Shown piece by piece: positions 45,160-55,479 of a DNA stretch of 64,000 nucleotides. The position numbers and the translations under genes are program-made. The stretch covers positions 1-64,000 of the forward strand of contig NZ_JXTG01000003.1 of NCBI RefSeq assembly GCF_000833605.1. Reading direction: 5' to 3'. The notes under the pieces were generated by a model that searched no databases, was not told the DNA's origin, and saw nothing but the letters and a program-made list of their open reading frames with translations. Source of the DNA: Anoxybacillus ayderensis. GTDB taxonomy: Bacteria > Bacillota > Bacilli > Bacillales > Anoxybacillaceae. How positions within the stretch are numbered: position 1 is the first letter of the stretch; every line of letters begins with the position of its first letter.

Positions 45160-46104
45160 CTACAGCAACGAAACGAGCAATGCTTTTTGTGCATGAAGGC
45201 GGTTGCCGGCTTGTTGGAAAATGTATGAACGCACTCCATCAATCACCCCTTCTGTCACTTCTTCGCCGCGGTGAGCGGGCAAGCAATGTAAAAACATAAA
45301 ATCGCTTTTCGCTTGTTGGACGAGCGTTTCATTGACTTGAAACGGCGCAAAGACGTGCATCCGTTCGTTCGCTTCCGCCTCTTGCCCCATGCTTGCCCAT
45401 ACGTCTGTGTATACAACGTCTGCATCCGCAATCGCCTCATACGGATCGTTTGTTACAACGATCGTTGCACCGCTTTCGTTTGCGCTGCTTTTCGCTTCGT
45501 TAACAACCGCTTCTTTCGGTTCATATCCTTTCGGTGAAGCGACTGCACAATGCATGCCGACTTTTGCCGCCGCAAGCATTAACGCATGCGCCATATTGTT
45601 TCCGTCACCGATGTAGGCAAGCTTTAGCCCTTGAAGTTTTCCTTTCACTTCATAAATCGTTAGTAAATCGGCAAGCGCTTGACACGGATGATCGTCATCG
45701 GTCAACCCATTAATGACAGGAATCGTCGCATAATGGGCAAGCTCCTCTACTTTCTCATGCTCGAATGTGCGAATCATAATCGCATCGACATATTCCGATA
45801 ATACGCGCGCCGTATCTGCAATCGTTTCTCCACGTCCAATTTGCAAATCGCGGCTGCTTAAATGAAGTGCATGACCGCCTAATTGAACCATGCCGACTTC
45901 AAATGAGACGCGTGTTCTCGTTGACGGCTTTTCAAAAATCATCGCCAACGTTTTGCCGCTTAGCGGCGTGTACCGTTCGCCGTTTTGTTGCTTCTCCTTT
46001 AATTCAAGCGCCAAATGAAGCAAATATTCGATTTCTTCCTTCGAATAGTCCGCTAACGTTAAAAAATCTTTTCCTTTTAACTGAATCGTTGCTGTCATAT
46101 TCAT
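45160..46104 (-). CDS. argF: Ornithine carbamoyltransferase
   Basis: A 314-residue enzyme that makes citrulline from ornithine and carbamoyl phosphate. The phosphate-binding motif is STRTR (in FEKPSTRTRVSFE) and the ornithine-binding motif is HCLPAHRGEEV. It is the last gene of the arginine operon and overlaps the carB stop by three bases. A second ATG lies two codons later. Confidence 0.96.
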   Translation of the reverse strand: MNMTATIQLKGKDFLTLADYSKEEIEYLLHLALELKEKQQNGERYTPLSGKTLAMIFEKPSTRTRVSFEVGMVQLGGHALHLSSRDLQIGRGETIADTARVLSEYVDAIMIRTFEHEKVEELAHYATIPVINGLTDDDHPCQALADLLTIYEVKGKLQGLKLAYIGDGNNMAHALMLAAAKVGMHCAVASPKGYEPKEAVVNEAKSSANESGATIVVTNDPYEAIADADVVYTDVWASMGQEAEANERMHVFAPFQVNETLVQQAKSDFMFLHCLPAHRGEEVTEGVIDGVRSYIFQQAGNRLHAQKALLVSLL

Positions 46105-49100
46105 TTTCTCACCACTTCACGTAAATTTTTTAACCAATCTTGAATCGAACAAACGGAAAAATGTTTTGTCGACCACGCTTGAACAAACAAATGTGCAGTT
46201 TCTTCTTCCGTCAATACGAGCACATGGCGAGCGAGCGCTTGTTTTCTTCGCGATGCACTTTGTTCATCACGCATGAAACTAACAAATGCGAGCGCTTCTT
46301 TTTTCTCGACCCATCGTTCGAACGGTTCATCTGTTACGATCGTTAACCCTTGTTGTTTTGCATGCTCGATTAACACCTTCGCCTCATCTCGTGCATCGAC
46401 ATATATTTCATACGCCTCTTTTTTCTTTACGAGATATGGATAAAATGCTTTATATGCCGCTTCTTGCACTGTTTTTGCAATGCTAATTCCTTCCCCTGTC
46501 GACTTCATTTCCGGACCGACAAGCGGATCGACACCCGGCAATTTATATGTCGAAAACACCGGATACTTTAAGACAACATATGGGATAGAAACCGATTGTT
46601 TGACGTCTTCCGACAAATATTTCCCAAGCAATACGTTTGTCGCGAGTTGAACCATCGGCACACCTGTCACTTTACTTACAATTGGAACGGTGCGGCTTGC
46701 GCGCGGATTGACTTCTAATACGTACACATCCCCATCTCGCACAATAAACTGCACGTTCATTAACCCTTTGAAATGAAGTTTATTTGTGATCCGCTTCGTA
46801 TAATCGATCATTTTCGCTTTTTCTTCTTCCGTAAACGATTGGGCAGGCAACCATGCATAACTATCACCGGAATGGACGCCTGTTTTTTCGACATGTTCAA
46901 TAATTGTCGGAACGAACACATTATGTCCGTCACAAATCGCATCAAACTCTCCTTCTTTTGCGCGTACATATTCATCAATTAACATCGGATATACCATTTC
47001 TTGTTGGATTAGTGAAGCAAGCTGTTGTTCATCATAAACAATATGCATTCCACGCCCGCCAATGACGTACGATGGGCGAAGCAAAAGCGGATAACCGATA
47101 CGTTCCACTTTTTCCATTAATTCCGCTTCATCGTTTGCCATCGTTCCTTTCACATGTGGAATGTCGAGCGACTGAAGGAGCGCATAAAAACGTTCCCGAT
47201 CTTCTAGTTGGTCAATGATCTCACTATTCATGCCGATGATTGACACACCGTACGATTCAAGCTTGTTCGCTAAGTTAATGGCCGTTTGACCGCCAAACTG
47301 CACGATGACCGCTTCGACGTTTTCCGCTTCCACGACATTTAACACATCTTCTACCGTCAGCGGCTCAAAATATAAACGATCGGCAACGGTAAAGTCGGTG
47401 CTGACTGTTTCAGGGTTATTGTTCATTAAAATCGCTTCATATCCCGCTTGCTGCAAAGCGTACACGCAATGAACAGAGCTATAATCAAATTCAACCCCTT
47501 GCCCAATGCGAATCGGACCTGAGCCGAGAATAAGCATTTTCCGCTGATCGCTCGTCTGTATTTCACTTTCCCCAAAATATGTCGAATAATAATACGATGT
47601 TTCAGCCGAAAATTCAGCAGCACACGTATCGACCATTTTATAAGACGGAACGATGCCATATGCTTTTCTTTTTTCTCGCACATCTTTTTCATCCACGTTC
47701 CATATATAAGCTAAATACGCATCGGAAAATCCTTTTTCTTTTAGCATGCGAAACGTTTGTTCATCAATCGAATGAAGCGTCGTTTCTTTCGCTTGTTGTT
47801 CAAGCGCAATAAGCTGAGCAAAACGAGTTAAAAAATATAAGTCGATTTTCGTCCATTCGTGTATTTGTTCTGTCGCTATACCGCGACGAAGCAGCTCGAG
47901 TATAGCGAAAAAGCGGCGATCGTCTCCCGCTTTGACGATATCTACTAACACCTTCGTCGGCTGTTTCGCAAGCGCTGGTGAATGTAAACCGATATGATCT
48001 AACTCAAGCGAATGAAGCGCCTTTTGCAACGCACGCTCGAAATTACGGTCGATCGCCATCACTTCTCCTGTCGCTTTCATTTGCGTGCCGAGGCGACGAT
48101 CGGCAAACGAAAATTTGTCAAACGGAAAGCGCGGAAATTTCACGACGACATAATCAAGCGCAGGCTCAAAGCTCGCATACGTATGTCCTGTCACTGGATT
48201 CACTAGTTCCGCAAGCGTATAGCCGACCGCTAATTTTGCCGCCATTCTTGCGATCGGATACCCTGTCGCTTTTGATGCAAGAGCGGATGATCGGCTGACG
48301 CGCGGATTCACTTCAATTAAATAATACTTTTTACTTTTTGGATCGAGTGCAAATTGAATGTTGCATCCTCCGACAACACCGAGCGCCGAAATAATTTTAA
48401 TGGCAGCTGAGCGCAACATATGATATTCGACATCTGTCAACGTTTGCGACGGAGCAACGACGATCGAATCACCGGTATGAATGCCAACCGGATCGATGTT
48501 TTCCATATTACAAATCGTAATGCACGTATTCGTATGGTCGCGCATCACTTCATACTCAATTTCTTTAAATCCCGCGACACTCCGTTCCACTAAACATTGC
48601 GTGATCGGGCTTTCTTGCAATCCTTTTGTAACGATGTCGACAAGCTCCTCCATCGTCTGTGCGATGCCGCCACCCGTTCCCCCGAGCGTATACGCTGGGC
48701 GAACGATGATCGGAAACCCGATTCGTTTCGCAAATTGCACCGCTTCTTCAACTGTCGTCACAATTTCGCTTTCTGGCACCGGCTCGTTTAATTCATACAT
48801 TAACGCCCGAAACGCTTCACGGTCTTCGCCACGTTTAATCGATTCAATCGGTGTGCCGAGCAAGCGAACGTTATACTTTTGTAAAATGCCTTGTTCGTGT
48901 AAAGCGAACGCTAAATTCAGTCCCGTCTGTCCGCCAAGCGTCGCTAATAGCCCATCGGGTCGCTCTTTTGCGATAATTTTTTCCATACTTTCTACCGTCA
49001 GCGGTTCAAAATATACCGCATCCGCATGCACTTCATCCGTCATAATTGTCGCGGGATTGTTGTTTGCTAAAATGACGCGGTATCCTTCTTCTTTTAATGC

Positions 49101-49205
49101 TAAGCAACCTTGCGTTCCCGAATAGTCAAACTCTGCCGCTTGCCCGATGACGATCGGACCAGAACCGATCACAAGAATCGAACGAAGCGTTGAATCTTTA
49201 GGCAT
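46101..49205 (-). CDS. carB: Carbamoyl-phosphate synthase large subunit (arginine-linked)
   Basis: A 1034-residue protein with two ATP-grasp halves (about 1-540 and 545-930), seen as EVNPRVSRSSALASKATGYP and EVNPRASRTVPIVSKVTGVP. The C-terminal segment is the shortened allosteric domain. Together with CarA it makes carbamoyl phosphate. Placement between carA and argF points to arginine control (the argC operon enzyme), not the pyr operon enzyme. Confidence 0.95.
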   Translation of the reverse strand: MPKDSTLRSILVIGSGPIVIGQAAEFDYSGTQGCLALKEEGYRVILANNNPATIMTDEVHADAVYFEPLTVESMEKIIAKERPDGLLATLGGQTGLNLAFALHEQGILQKYNVRLLGTPIESIKRGEDREAFRALMYELNEPVPESEIVTTVEEAVQFAKRIGFPIIVRPAYTLGGTGGGIAQTMEELVDIVTKGLQESPITQCLVERSVAGFKEIEYEVMRDHTNTCITICNMENIDPVGIHTGDSIVVAPSQTLTDVEYHMLRSAAIKIISALGVVGGCNIQFALDPKSKKYYLIEVNPRVSRSSALASKATGYPIARMAAKLAVGYTLAELVNPVTGHTYASFEPALDYVVVKFPRFPFDKFSFADRRLGTQMKATGEVMAIDRNFERALQKALHSLELDHIGLHSPALAKQPTKVLVDIVKAGDDRRFFAILELLRRGIATEQIHEWTKIDLYFLTRFAQLIALEQQAKETTLHSIDEQTFRMLKEKGFSDAYLAYIWNVDEKDVREKRKAYGIVPSYKMVDTCAAEFSAETSYYYSTYFGESEIQTSDQRKMLILGSGPIRIGQGVEFDYSSVHCVYALQQAGYEAILMNNNPETVSTDFTVADRLYFEPLTVEDVLNVVEAENVEAVIVQFGGQTAINLANKLESYGVSIIGMNSEIIDQLEDRERFYALLQSLDIPHVKGTMANDEAELMEKVERIGYPLLLRPSYVIGGRGMHIVYDEQQLASLIQQEMVYPMLIDEYVRAKEGEFDAICDGHNVFVPTIIEHVEKTGVHSGDSYAWLPAQSFTEEEKAKMIDYTKRITNKLHFKGLMNVQFIVRDGDVYVLEVNPRASRTVPIVSKVTGVPMVQLATNVLLGKYLSEDVKQSVSIPYVVLKYPVFSTYKLPGVDPLVGPEMKSTGEGISIAKTVQEAAYKAFYPYLVKKKEAYEIYVDARDEAKVLIEHAKQQGLTIVTDEPFERWVEKKEALAFVSFMRDEQSASRRKQALARHVLVLTEEETAHLFVQAWSTKHFSVCSIQDWLKNLREVVRK

Positions 49206-50265
49206 ATACTTTCTCCTTTCTTGCTGCTTTCATCATGTCAACAAATTCAGCAAAAATAAATTGTGTATCGTTTGGTCCAGGATGCGCTTCCGGATGATAT
49301 TGCACACATAAAATCGGCTTCGTTTCATGGGCGACACCTTCCACCGAACCGTCATTGACGTTAATAAAACGAATGGAAAGCGGCGTATGCGCTAAACTTT
49401 CTGCCTTCACCACATAGCCGTGATTTTGCGAAGTCATCAACACTTTTTTCGTTTTCGCATCATATACCGGCTGATTTGCTCCACGATGCCCGAACGGCAA
49501 TTTTTCCGTATCCCCGCCGTAAGCGAGCGAAACGAGTTGATGCCCAAGGCAAATCGCAAGCGTTGGATACCGTTCGATGACCGCTAAAATATTTGGCAAA
49601 TAGTAAGACAATTGTTTCGGATCCCCCGGTCCGTTCGATAATAATACTCCGTCTGGCTCAAGTTGTTCGACCGTTTGTAACGTCGTATTGTACGGAACGA
49701 CCGTCACGCGACAGCCGTACGCCATTAACGAATGAACGATTGACTTTTTATATCCGAAATCAAACAAAACAACGTGCATATGACCGTTTCCGTACGTTTG
49801 TATGTCCGATGTGCTCACGAGCGGCACGGGCGCTTGTTCTTCCACTTGCACGACCGCCTGCCGGCTCGTTGAAATAACCGCAGGCATCGCCCCGTGCTCA
49901 CGAATTTGTTTCACGACCGCTCGCGTATCGACATGGGTGAGAAGCGGAACGTTCCATTTTTGCAAATATTGTTTCAAACTATACGTCGCTTCGTAATGAT
50001 ACCCTGTCTCCTCCGCTTCATAAACGATGACCGCCTTTACATGCGGCTGTTTGCTTTCAAAATCGACTTCGTTAATCCCGTAATTTCCAATAAGCGGATA
50101 CGTAAATACGACGATTTGATTTTTATACGACGGATCTGTTAACACTTCTTGATATCCTGTCATCCCTGTAAAAAAGACAACTTCCCCCGCAATATCTCCC
50201 GTCCATGCCGTTTCCAATTTTCCGGCAAACATTTTGCCGTTTTGTAAATGTAAATACGCCTCCAT
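49198..50265 (-). CDS. carA: Carbamoyl-phosphate synthase small subunit
   Basis: A 355-residue glutamine amidotransferase subunit supplying ammonia to CarB. N-terminal CarA domain, then a class I amidotransferase domain with the nucleophile Cys in LAICLGHQLVSLAYG and His-x-Glu in VQYHPEAHPGPNDT. ATG 50265 follows GGGGTGTG; GTG two codons earlier is a weaker choice. Overlaps carB. Confidence 0.95.
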   Translation of the reverse strand: MEAYLHLQNGKMFAGKLETAWTGDIAGEVVFFTGMTGYQEVLTDPSYKNQIVVFTYPLIGNYGINEVDFESKQPHVKAVIVYEAEETGYHYEATYSLKQYLQKWNVPLLTHVDTRAVVKQIREHGAMPAVISTSRQAVVQVEEQAPVPLVSTSDIQTYGNGHMHVVLFDFGYKKSIVHSLMAYGCRVTVVPYNTTLQTVEQLEPDGVLLSNGPGDPKQLSYYLPNILAVIERYPTLAICLGHQLVSLAYGGDTEKLPFGHRGANQPVYDAKTKKVLMTSQNHGYVVKAESLAHTPLSIRFINVNDGSVEGVAHETKPILCVQYHPEAHPGPNDTQFIFAEFVDMMKAARKEKVYA

Positions 50266-50314
50266 GTTCACACCCCAAACGAATGTTTATTAAACAAACA
50301 GAATTTTTATTCAT

Positions 50315-51472
50315 TCATACGTATAAAAAATCACGTTCATATGACGTTAACGCTTCTTGTAATATATTTATCGCTTCATCAAGTTCCTCTTTCGTCACGA
50401 TGAGCGGTGGCAATAAACGAATGACGTTCGGCCCCGCTGCTAAAGCAAGAAGCCCACGCTCATGAATATGCGGCAATATATTCGCAACAGGTTCACTGCA
50501 TGCGATGCCGATCATGAGCCCTAAACCGCGCACATCTTGCACGATTTGAACGTTGTTTAACTGTTCGGCTAATTTTTGTTTAAAATACGTCCCTTTTTCT
50601 TGTACTTCCCGTAAAAATGACGGTTGTGTCACGATGTGAAGCGTCGCTTTCGCCGCCGCCATCGCCAAAGCGTTTCCGCCAAACGTTGAGCCGTGCACTC
50701 CGGCGCTAAACGTCGATATGACATGTTTCTTTCCGATCATCGCCCCGACAGGAAAGCCGCTTCCTAATCCTTTTGCGACGGTAATGATATCAGGGGAAAG
50801 ATCGAACTGCTCATAAGCAAACAACGTGCCTGTTCGTCCGATGCCTGTTTGCACTTCATCGACGATCAACAATGCTCCGTACGTTTGGCAAAGCTGCTCG
50901 GCTGCCTGTAAAAATGACTTTTCTCCGACAACAACACCGCCTTCGCCTTGCACGACTTCAACCATGACAGCTGCCACCGTTTCATCCATTTCTCGTTCTA
51001 ACGCAGCGATATCATTAAACGGCACGTACGTAAACGTCGGCAACAACGGGCCGAATCCATCGTGAATTTTCGCTTGCCCGGTCGCTGTCATCGTCGCAAA
51101 CGTTCTACCGTGAAACGACTGTTCGCACGTAATGATTTTAGAACGTCCCGTATGTTTGCGTGCAAGCTTGATTGCCGCCTCGTTCGCTTCCGCTCCGCTA
51201 TTGCAAAAAAACACCGCATCGCCAACGGAATGTTGCACAAGAAGGGAAGCGACTTCTTCTTGAATAGGGAGATGAAATAAATTAGATACGTGCCATACTT
51301 CGTTTAGCTGCGCCTCGAGCGCCTGCTGTACAGCAGGGTGGCGATGGCCGAGATTACATACCGCAATGCCTGCGACAAAATCAAGATATTGTTTTCCGTC
51401 TGTGGCGATGAGTTTCGTTCCTTCCGCTTTAGCAACCGTAATCGGAAACCGTTGATACGTTGGGAAAATCAT
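50315..51472 (-). CDS. argD: Acetylornithine aminotransferase
   Basis: A 385-residue class III PLP enzyme that transaminates N-acetylglutamate semialdehyde. [15 protein letters not shown], the Asp in [13 protein letters not shown], and the PLP-binding Lys in [15 protein letters not shown] are visible. Start ATG overlaps the argB stop (ATGA). Confidence 0.95.
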   Translation of the reverse strand: MIFPTYQRFPITVAKAEGTKLIATDGKQYLDFVAGIAVCNLGHRHPAVQQALEAQLNEVWHVSNLFHLPIQEEVASLLVQHSVGDAVFFCNSGAEANEAAIKLARKHTGRSKIITCEQSFHGRTFATMTATGQAKIHDGFGPLLPTFTYVPFNDIAALEREMDETVAAVMVEVVQGEGGVVVGEKSFLQAAEQLCQTYGALLIVDEVQTGIGRTGTLFAYEQFDLSPDIITVAKGLGSGFPVGAMIGKKHVISTFSAGVHGSTFGGNALAMAAAKATLHIVTQPSFLREVQEKGTYFKQKLAEQLNNVQIVQDVRGLGLMIGIACSEPVANILPHIHERGLLALAAGPNVIRLLPPLIVTKEELDEAINILQEALTSYERDFLYV

Positions 51473-52233
51473 ACGTACACCTCTTTCTTCATCATCGTTC
51501 CATGCCACGTTCCTTCTTTATAAAATGGGACTTTTCCGCTCACAATAGCGACTTCATTGACCGAGTTGAGCGCATGAAGAGCCGCTTTCACTTTCGGAAT
51601 CATTCCTCCTGAAATCGTTCCATCTGCAATCATCGCTTCAATCATATGAGCGGTTGCTTCTTTGACAACTTCTCCGTTGCTTAAAATGCCAGCGACGTCT
51701 GTCACAAAAACGAGTTTGTCAGCTGAAAGCGCCTGTGCAATCGCCGCCGCCGCTGTATCTGCGTTAATGTTATACGTCTGGCCATGCTCATCCATTCCGA
51801 TCGGTGCAATGACGGGCACGTATCCGTGACGCAACAACGTATGCACAATCTTCGCATGAACGTGTACGACTTCTCCTACATAGCCGAGCGTTTGTACGTC
51901 GATTGGTTTCGCTTGCAACAAACAATCATCGACACCGGACAAACCGACGGCGCGAATGTCGTTTGCTTGTAAAAGCGAGACGAGCGTTTTGTTCACCTTT
52001 CCGTTTAATACCATTTCGACAACGTCTAACACGTCTTTTGTCGTTTTTCGCAATCCATTTACAAATTCAGACGGAATGTCGAGCGCATGTAACAATTGTC
52101 CAATATCTGGCCCCCCGCCATGCACGATAACAACATCAAGCCCGCTGTTTCTTAATTGTTGCACGCTTGTAAAAAACGATGGGGATAACTCATGAAGCAC
52201 GCTGCCCCCGCATTTGATGACAATCACATTCAT
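51469..52233 (-). CDS. argB: Acetylglutamate kinase
   Basis: A 254-residue amino-acid kinase with the N-terminal [23 protein letters not shown], and [14 protein letters not shown] motifs. It phosphorylates N-acetylglutamate. ATG 52233 follows AAGGAGGGG after the argJ stop; the upstream frame lies in argJ. Confidence 0.95.
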   Translation of the reverse strand: MNVIVIKCGGSVLHELSPSFFTSVQQLRNSGLDVVIVHGGGPDIGQLLHALDIPSEFVNGLRKTTKDVLDVVEMVLNGKVNKTLVSLLQANDIRAVGLSGVDDCLLQAKPIDVQTLGYVGEVVHVHAKIVHTLLRHGYVPVIAPIGMDEHGQTYNINADTAAAAIAQALSADKLVFVTDVAGILSNGEVVKEATAHMIEAMIADGTISGGMIPKVKAALHALNSVNEVAIVSGKVPFYKEGTWHGTMMKKEVYV

Positions 52234-52240
52234 CCCCTCC

Positions 52241-53467
52241 TTACGTGCGATAACTTGCATTAATTTTAATGTAGTCGTACGTTAAATCACAGCCCCACGC
52301 AATGCCTTCCCCGTTGCCGACATGTAAATCGACTGTAATCACGACGACATCTTCCATTAAAGCCGCTTTCGCCTCTTCTTCCGAAAACGGCACCGGTTGA
52401 CTTTGTTTTAACATTTGAATCGAACCGATCCATACGTCCACGCAATTCGGGTTTATGAATGCTCCGCTATGTCCAATTGCACCAATAATGCGTCCCCAGT
52501 TTGCGTCCGCTCCGTACACTGCTGTTTTCACTAAGTTGGAACCGACAATATGTTTCGCTGCCCATTTTGCTTCTTCGTCCGTTCGCGCTCCTTTGACGCG
52601 CGCTTCAATTAATTTCGTTGCCCCTTCTCCGTCGCGAGCAATTTGCTTCGCTAAATGTTCACACGTTTGACGGAGCGCTTCATAAAAGTTTGCCCAATCT
52701 GGATGTTGTGGAGAAAGTGGCTCGTTGCCAGCTAACCCGCTCGCCATGACGATGACCATATCGTTCGTTGACGTTTCCCCATCGACCGTAATTTGATTAA
52801 ACGATACGTTCGTAATGGAACGAAGCGCATCTTGCAATACGTCTGATGGGACGTTTGCATCCGTCGTAATAAAAGCAAGCATCGTTGCCATATTTGGATG
52901 AATCATTCCCGATCCTTTTGCCGCTCCTGCAACCGTCACGACTTGACCGTCTATAACCGTTTCATAACACGTTTTTTTCATGACGAGATCCGTCGTTAAA
53001 ATCGCTGTTTGAAAATCAACGGCTCCATCTAATTGTGCCGTCGGTTTCAATTTTGGGATGCTCGCGCGAATGTTTTCCATCGGTAAACATTCACCGATCA
53101 CTCCTGTCGATGCAACAGCAACGAGATGTTCTGGAAGCCCAAACGCCTCCGCGCACAACTTTCGCATTTCGTATGCGTCTTTTAATCCTTGTTCCCCTGT
53201 ACATGCGTTCGCATATGCGCTGTTGACAATGACCGCTTGAAGCTTTTGTTCGACCGCAATGCTTTGTTTCGTCACTTGAAGCGGTGCGGCTTGAAACACG
53301 TTTTGCGTATAAACGGCCGCACACGATGCCGGCACGTCGCAAACGATTACCCCTAAATCTTTTTTCGTATAGCGTAACCCTGCATGCACACCAGCAGCTT
53401 GAAATCCTTTTGGTGTGACAATCGTTCCATCTGCGACATATTTCACTTTTTCTTCGATCAACTTCAT
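52241..53467 (-). CDS. argJ: Ornithine acetyltransferase ArgJ
   Basis: A 408-residue protein that self-cleaves at the Thr of KGSGMIHPNMATMLAF and moves the acetyl group from acetylornithine to glutamate, closing the acetyl cycle. The family may be mono- or bifunctional; no other N-acetylglutamate synthase is seen here. ATG 53467 has GGGGTGGAG just upstream. Confidence 0.94.
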   Translation of the reverse strand: MKLIEEKVKYVADGTIVTPKGFQAAGVHAGLRYTKKDLGVIVCDVPASCAAVYTQNVFQAAPLQVTKQSIAVEQKLQAVIVNSAYANACTGEQGLKDAYEMRKLCAEAFGLPEHLVAVASTGVIGECLPMENIRASIPKLKPTAQLDGAVDFQTAILTTDLVMKKTCYETVIDGQVVTVAGAAKGSGMIHPNMATMLAFITTDANVPSDVLQDALRSITNVSFNQITVDGETSTNDMVIVMASGLAGNEPLSPQHPDWANFYEALRQTCEHLAKQIARDGEGATKLIEARVKGARTDEEAKWAAKHIVGSNLVKTAVYGADANWGRIIGAIGHSGAFINPNCVDVWIGSIQMLKQSQPVPFSEEEAKAALMEDVVVITVDLHVGNGEGIAWGCDLTYDYIKINASYRT

Positions 53468-53481
53468 CTTCTCCACCCCAT

Positions 53482-54507
53482 TTACGGATACATCGGCATC
53501 GATGTTAGTCCGGTTTGTTCCTCTAATCCAAGCATCACATTGGCGTTTTGAACGGCTTGCCCCGCCGCCCCTTTCACTAAGTTGTCGATCACGCTCACAA
53601 CCGTGATGCGATTCGTTCGTTCATCGTAACTGACTCCAATATCGCAATAGTTTGAACCGTACACGTCTTTCGTGCATGGGAAAGACCCTGCTTCCCGAAC
53701 ACGAACGAACGGGCAATGTTTATACGTTTCTTTATATAACTCTATCATTCTATCAAGCGATACGATGCATGCCGCTTCCGCATATATCGTCGCCATAATG
53801 CCGCGCGTCATCGGGATTAAATGCGTGCTAAACGTCATCGGCCCCATTTGTTCGTTCCAATCGCGCAACATTTGTTCAATTTCCGGAATATGTTGATGTG
53901 TATTTACTTTGTATATTTTTACGTTTTCATTCGTTTCCGCAAAATGAACGCCAAGCGATACCCCACGTCCTGCACCTGATACACCCGATTTCGCATCAAC
54001 GATAACAGAATGAGGCACGATCCATTTTTGAATGACAAGCGGCGCTAATCCGAGCAACGTCGCTGTCGGATAACAGCCGGGATTGGCGATTAAACTGGCG
54101 TTTGCAATGTGCTCGCGATTCCATTCCGTTAAACCGTATACCGCCTGTTTGAGCACTTCTTCGTTCGGCGGCGTTTTTTTATACCACTTCGCATATACGT
54201 TCCCATCGCGCAAACGAAAGTCTCCAGATAAATCAATGACTTTATGTCCCGCCGCAAGCAATTTCGGCGTCCATTCGCTCGATACGCCGGGTGGCGTCGC
54301 TAAAAAAACAAGATCGCCTTCAATATCGTCGCTTTGAATATCGCGCAAGACGAAACGCCCCCCAATATGCGGATACACATCTTGCAGCGAAACACCTGCT
54401 TGTGAAGATGAATGAACAGAAGCGACGCGCATGTGCGGATGATGTTGCAATAAGCGAATGAGCTCAATGCCCCCATAGCCTGTCGCTCCGATAATGGAGA
54501 CTTTCAT
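53482..54507 (-). CDS. argC: N-acetyl-gamma-glutamyl-phosphate reductase
   Basis: A 341-residue enzyme with the Rossmann start MKVSIIGATGYGGIELIRLL and active-site Cys145 in NPGCYPT. It is the first gene of the operon argC-J-B-D-carA-B-argF. GGAGC precedes the ATG. Confidence 0.95.
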   Translation of the reverse strand: MKVSIIGATGYGGIELIRLLQHHPHMRVASVHSSSQAGVSLQDVYPHIGGRFVLRDIQSDDIEGDLVFLATPPGVSSEWTPKLLAAGHKVIDLSGDFRLRDGNVYAKWYKKTPPNEEVLKQAVYGLTEWNREHIANASLIANPGCYPTATLLGLAPLVIQKWIVPHSVIVDAKSGVSGAGRGVSLGVHFAETNENVKIYKVNTHQHIPEIEQMLRDWNEQMGPMTFSTHLIPMTRGIMATIYAEAACIVSLDRMIELYKETYKHCPFVRVREAGSFPCTKDVYGSNYCDIGVSYDERTNRITVVSVIDNLVKGAAGQAVQNANVMLGLEEQTGLTSMPMYP

Positions 54508-54552
54508 GAAACAGCTCCCCACTTTCTGTATATTGTTATAAATTTAGTTATC

Positions 54553-54581
54553 ATTATAATACTGCATAAAAATAAAATCAA
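54553..54581 (-). promoter_or_regulatory. argC promoter with a possible ArgR box
   Basis: Minus-strand TTGATT (54576-54581) and TATAAT (54553-54558) with 17 bases between. The spacer reads, on the plus strand, CTGCATAAAAATAAAAT, similar to Bacillus ArgR (AhrC) boxes (ATGAATAAAAATGCAA type), so arginine repression by ArgR is likely. The next box-like stretch, ATGAATGAGAAAAATG, is about 30 bases further upstream. Confidence 0.6.
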
Positions 54582-54682
54582 ATGTATATTTAAATATTTT
54601 TTCATTTTTCTCATTCATTTATTGACCGAATATGTATTTTTCTTTTTAATGGAAGTAGACAATAATTAAAGGTGGTTAGTGT

Positions 54683-55366
54683 ATGACAATTCAACCGATC
54701 TCCTTATCCGATCTTCTTTCCCTTCCTCACCATATGATTGATATGCAAAAAGGAGAATATATATTTCGCGAAGGAGAAGCGGCAAACGAGCTATATATTG
54801 TATGTGAAGGGAAAGTGCAATTAAGCAAAACGACGGAGGAAGGGCGCGAACTATTGCTTCGCATTTGTGAACAAGGCGATGCGTTTGGGGAGGTCGTTCC
54901 GTTTCAATTGACGTGTATCTGTACGGTAAGTGCAAAAATGATGGAAGGAGGAACGTTAGCTGTTATTCACAAACAGCAACTTGAAGAAAAGCTGTTGACG
55001 GATCATGCGTTTTCGTTACAGTTTATGCAATGGGTTCATTTGCAATTGCAACGAATGCAAACGAAAATACGCGATTTAATTTTGCACGGAAAAAAAGGGG
55101 CGTTGTATTCGACGCTTATTCGCTTAGCGAATAGCTACGGTGTCGAAACAGAAGACGGCATTTTCATTGATATGCCGATGACCAATCAAGAGCTCGCCAA
55201 TTTTTGCGGCAGCGCACGCGAAGTCGTCAGCCGTCTGTTAAAAGAATTAAAAGAACTCGGCATCGTTTCTGTCGAGAAAGGAAAAATCACGATTCACGAT
55301 GTGCAATTTTTAAAAGATGAAATTCGCTGTGAAGGCTGCCCCATCGATATATGCAACATGAAATAA
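54683..55366 (+). CDS. fnr: Crp/Fnr-family regulator with a C-terminal Fe-S Cys cluster
   Basis: A 227-residue regulator: N-terminal cAMP-binding-fold domain (about 15-130), dimer helix, then HTH at about 168-194 (NQELANFCGSAREVVSRLLK). The C-terminus RCEGCPIDICNMK gives Cys216-x2-Cys219-x4-Cys224, the spacing that binds the 4Fe-4S cluster in B. subtilis Fnr. So it probably senses oxygen and controls anaerobic genes. Divergent from argC. Confidence 0.8.
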   Translation: MTIQPISLSDLLSLPHHMIDMQKGEYIFREGEAANELYIVCEGKVQLSKTTEEGRELLLRICEQGDAFGEVVPFQLTCICTVSAKMMEGGTLAVIHKQQLEEKLLTDHAFSLQFMQWVHLQLQRMQTKIRDLILHGKKGALYSTLIRLANSYGVETEDGIFIDMPMTNQELANFCGSAREVVSRLLKELKELGIVSVEKGKITIHDVQFLKDEIRCEGCPIDICNMK

Positions 55367-55389
55367 GCCGACACATTTGTCGGCTTAAT
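55367..55389 (+). terminator. fnr terminator
   Basis: AAGCCGACA and TGTCGGCTT form a perfect stem at the stop; the T-run is short. Confidence 0.65.
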
Positions 55390-55479
55390 AAACGATTATA
55401 ATGACAAGCGCAAAATAAACAGCATTCACAATTTCATAAATCCCTACTTTTTTAATCGACAGCGATTTTCCATTTATTA

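Noticed and set aside
48481-49125. 214-codon plus-strand frame inside carB
   Set aside because: Antisense to well-conserved ATP-grasp motifs of carB, without a plausible start or family.
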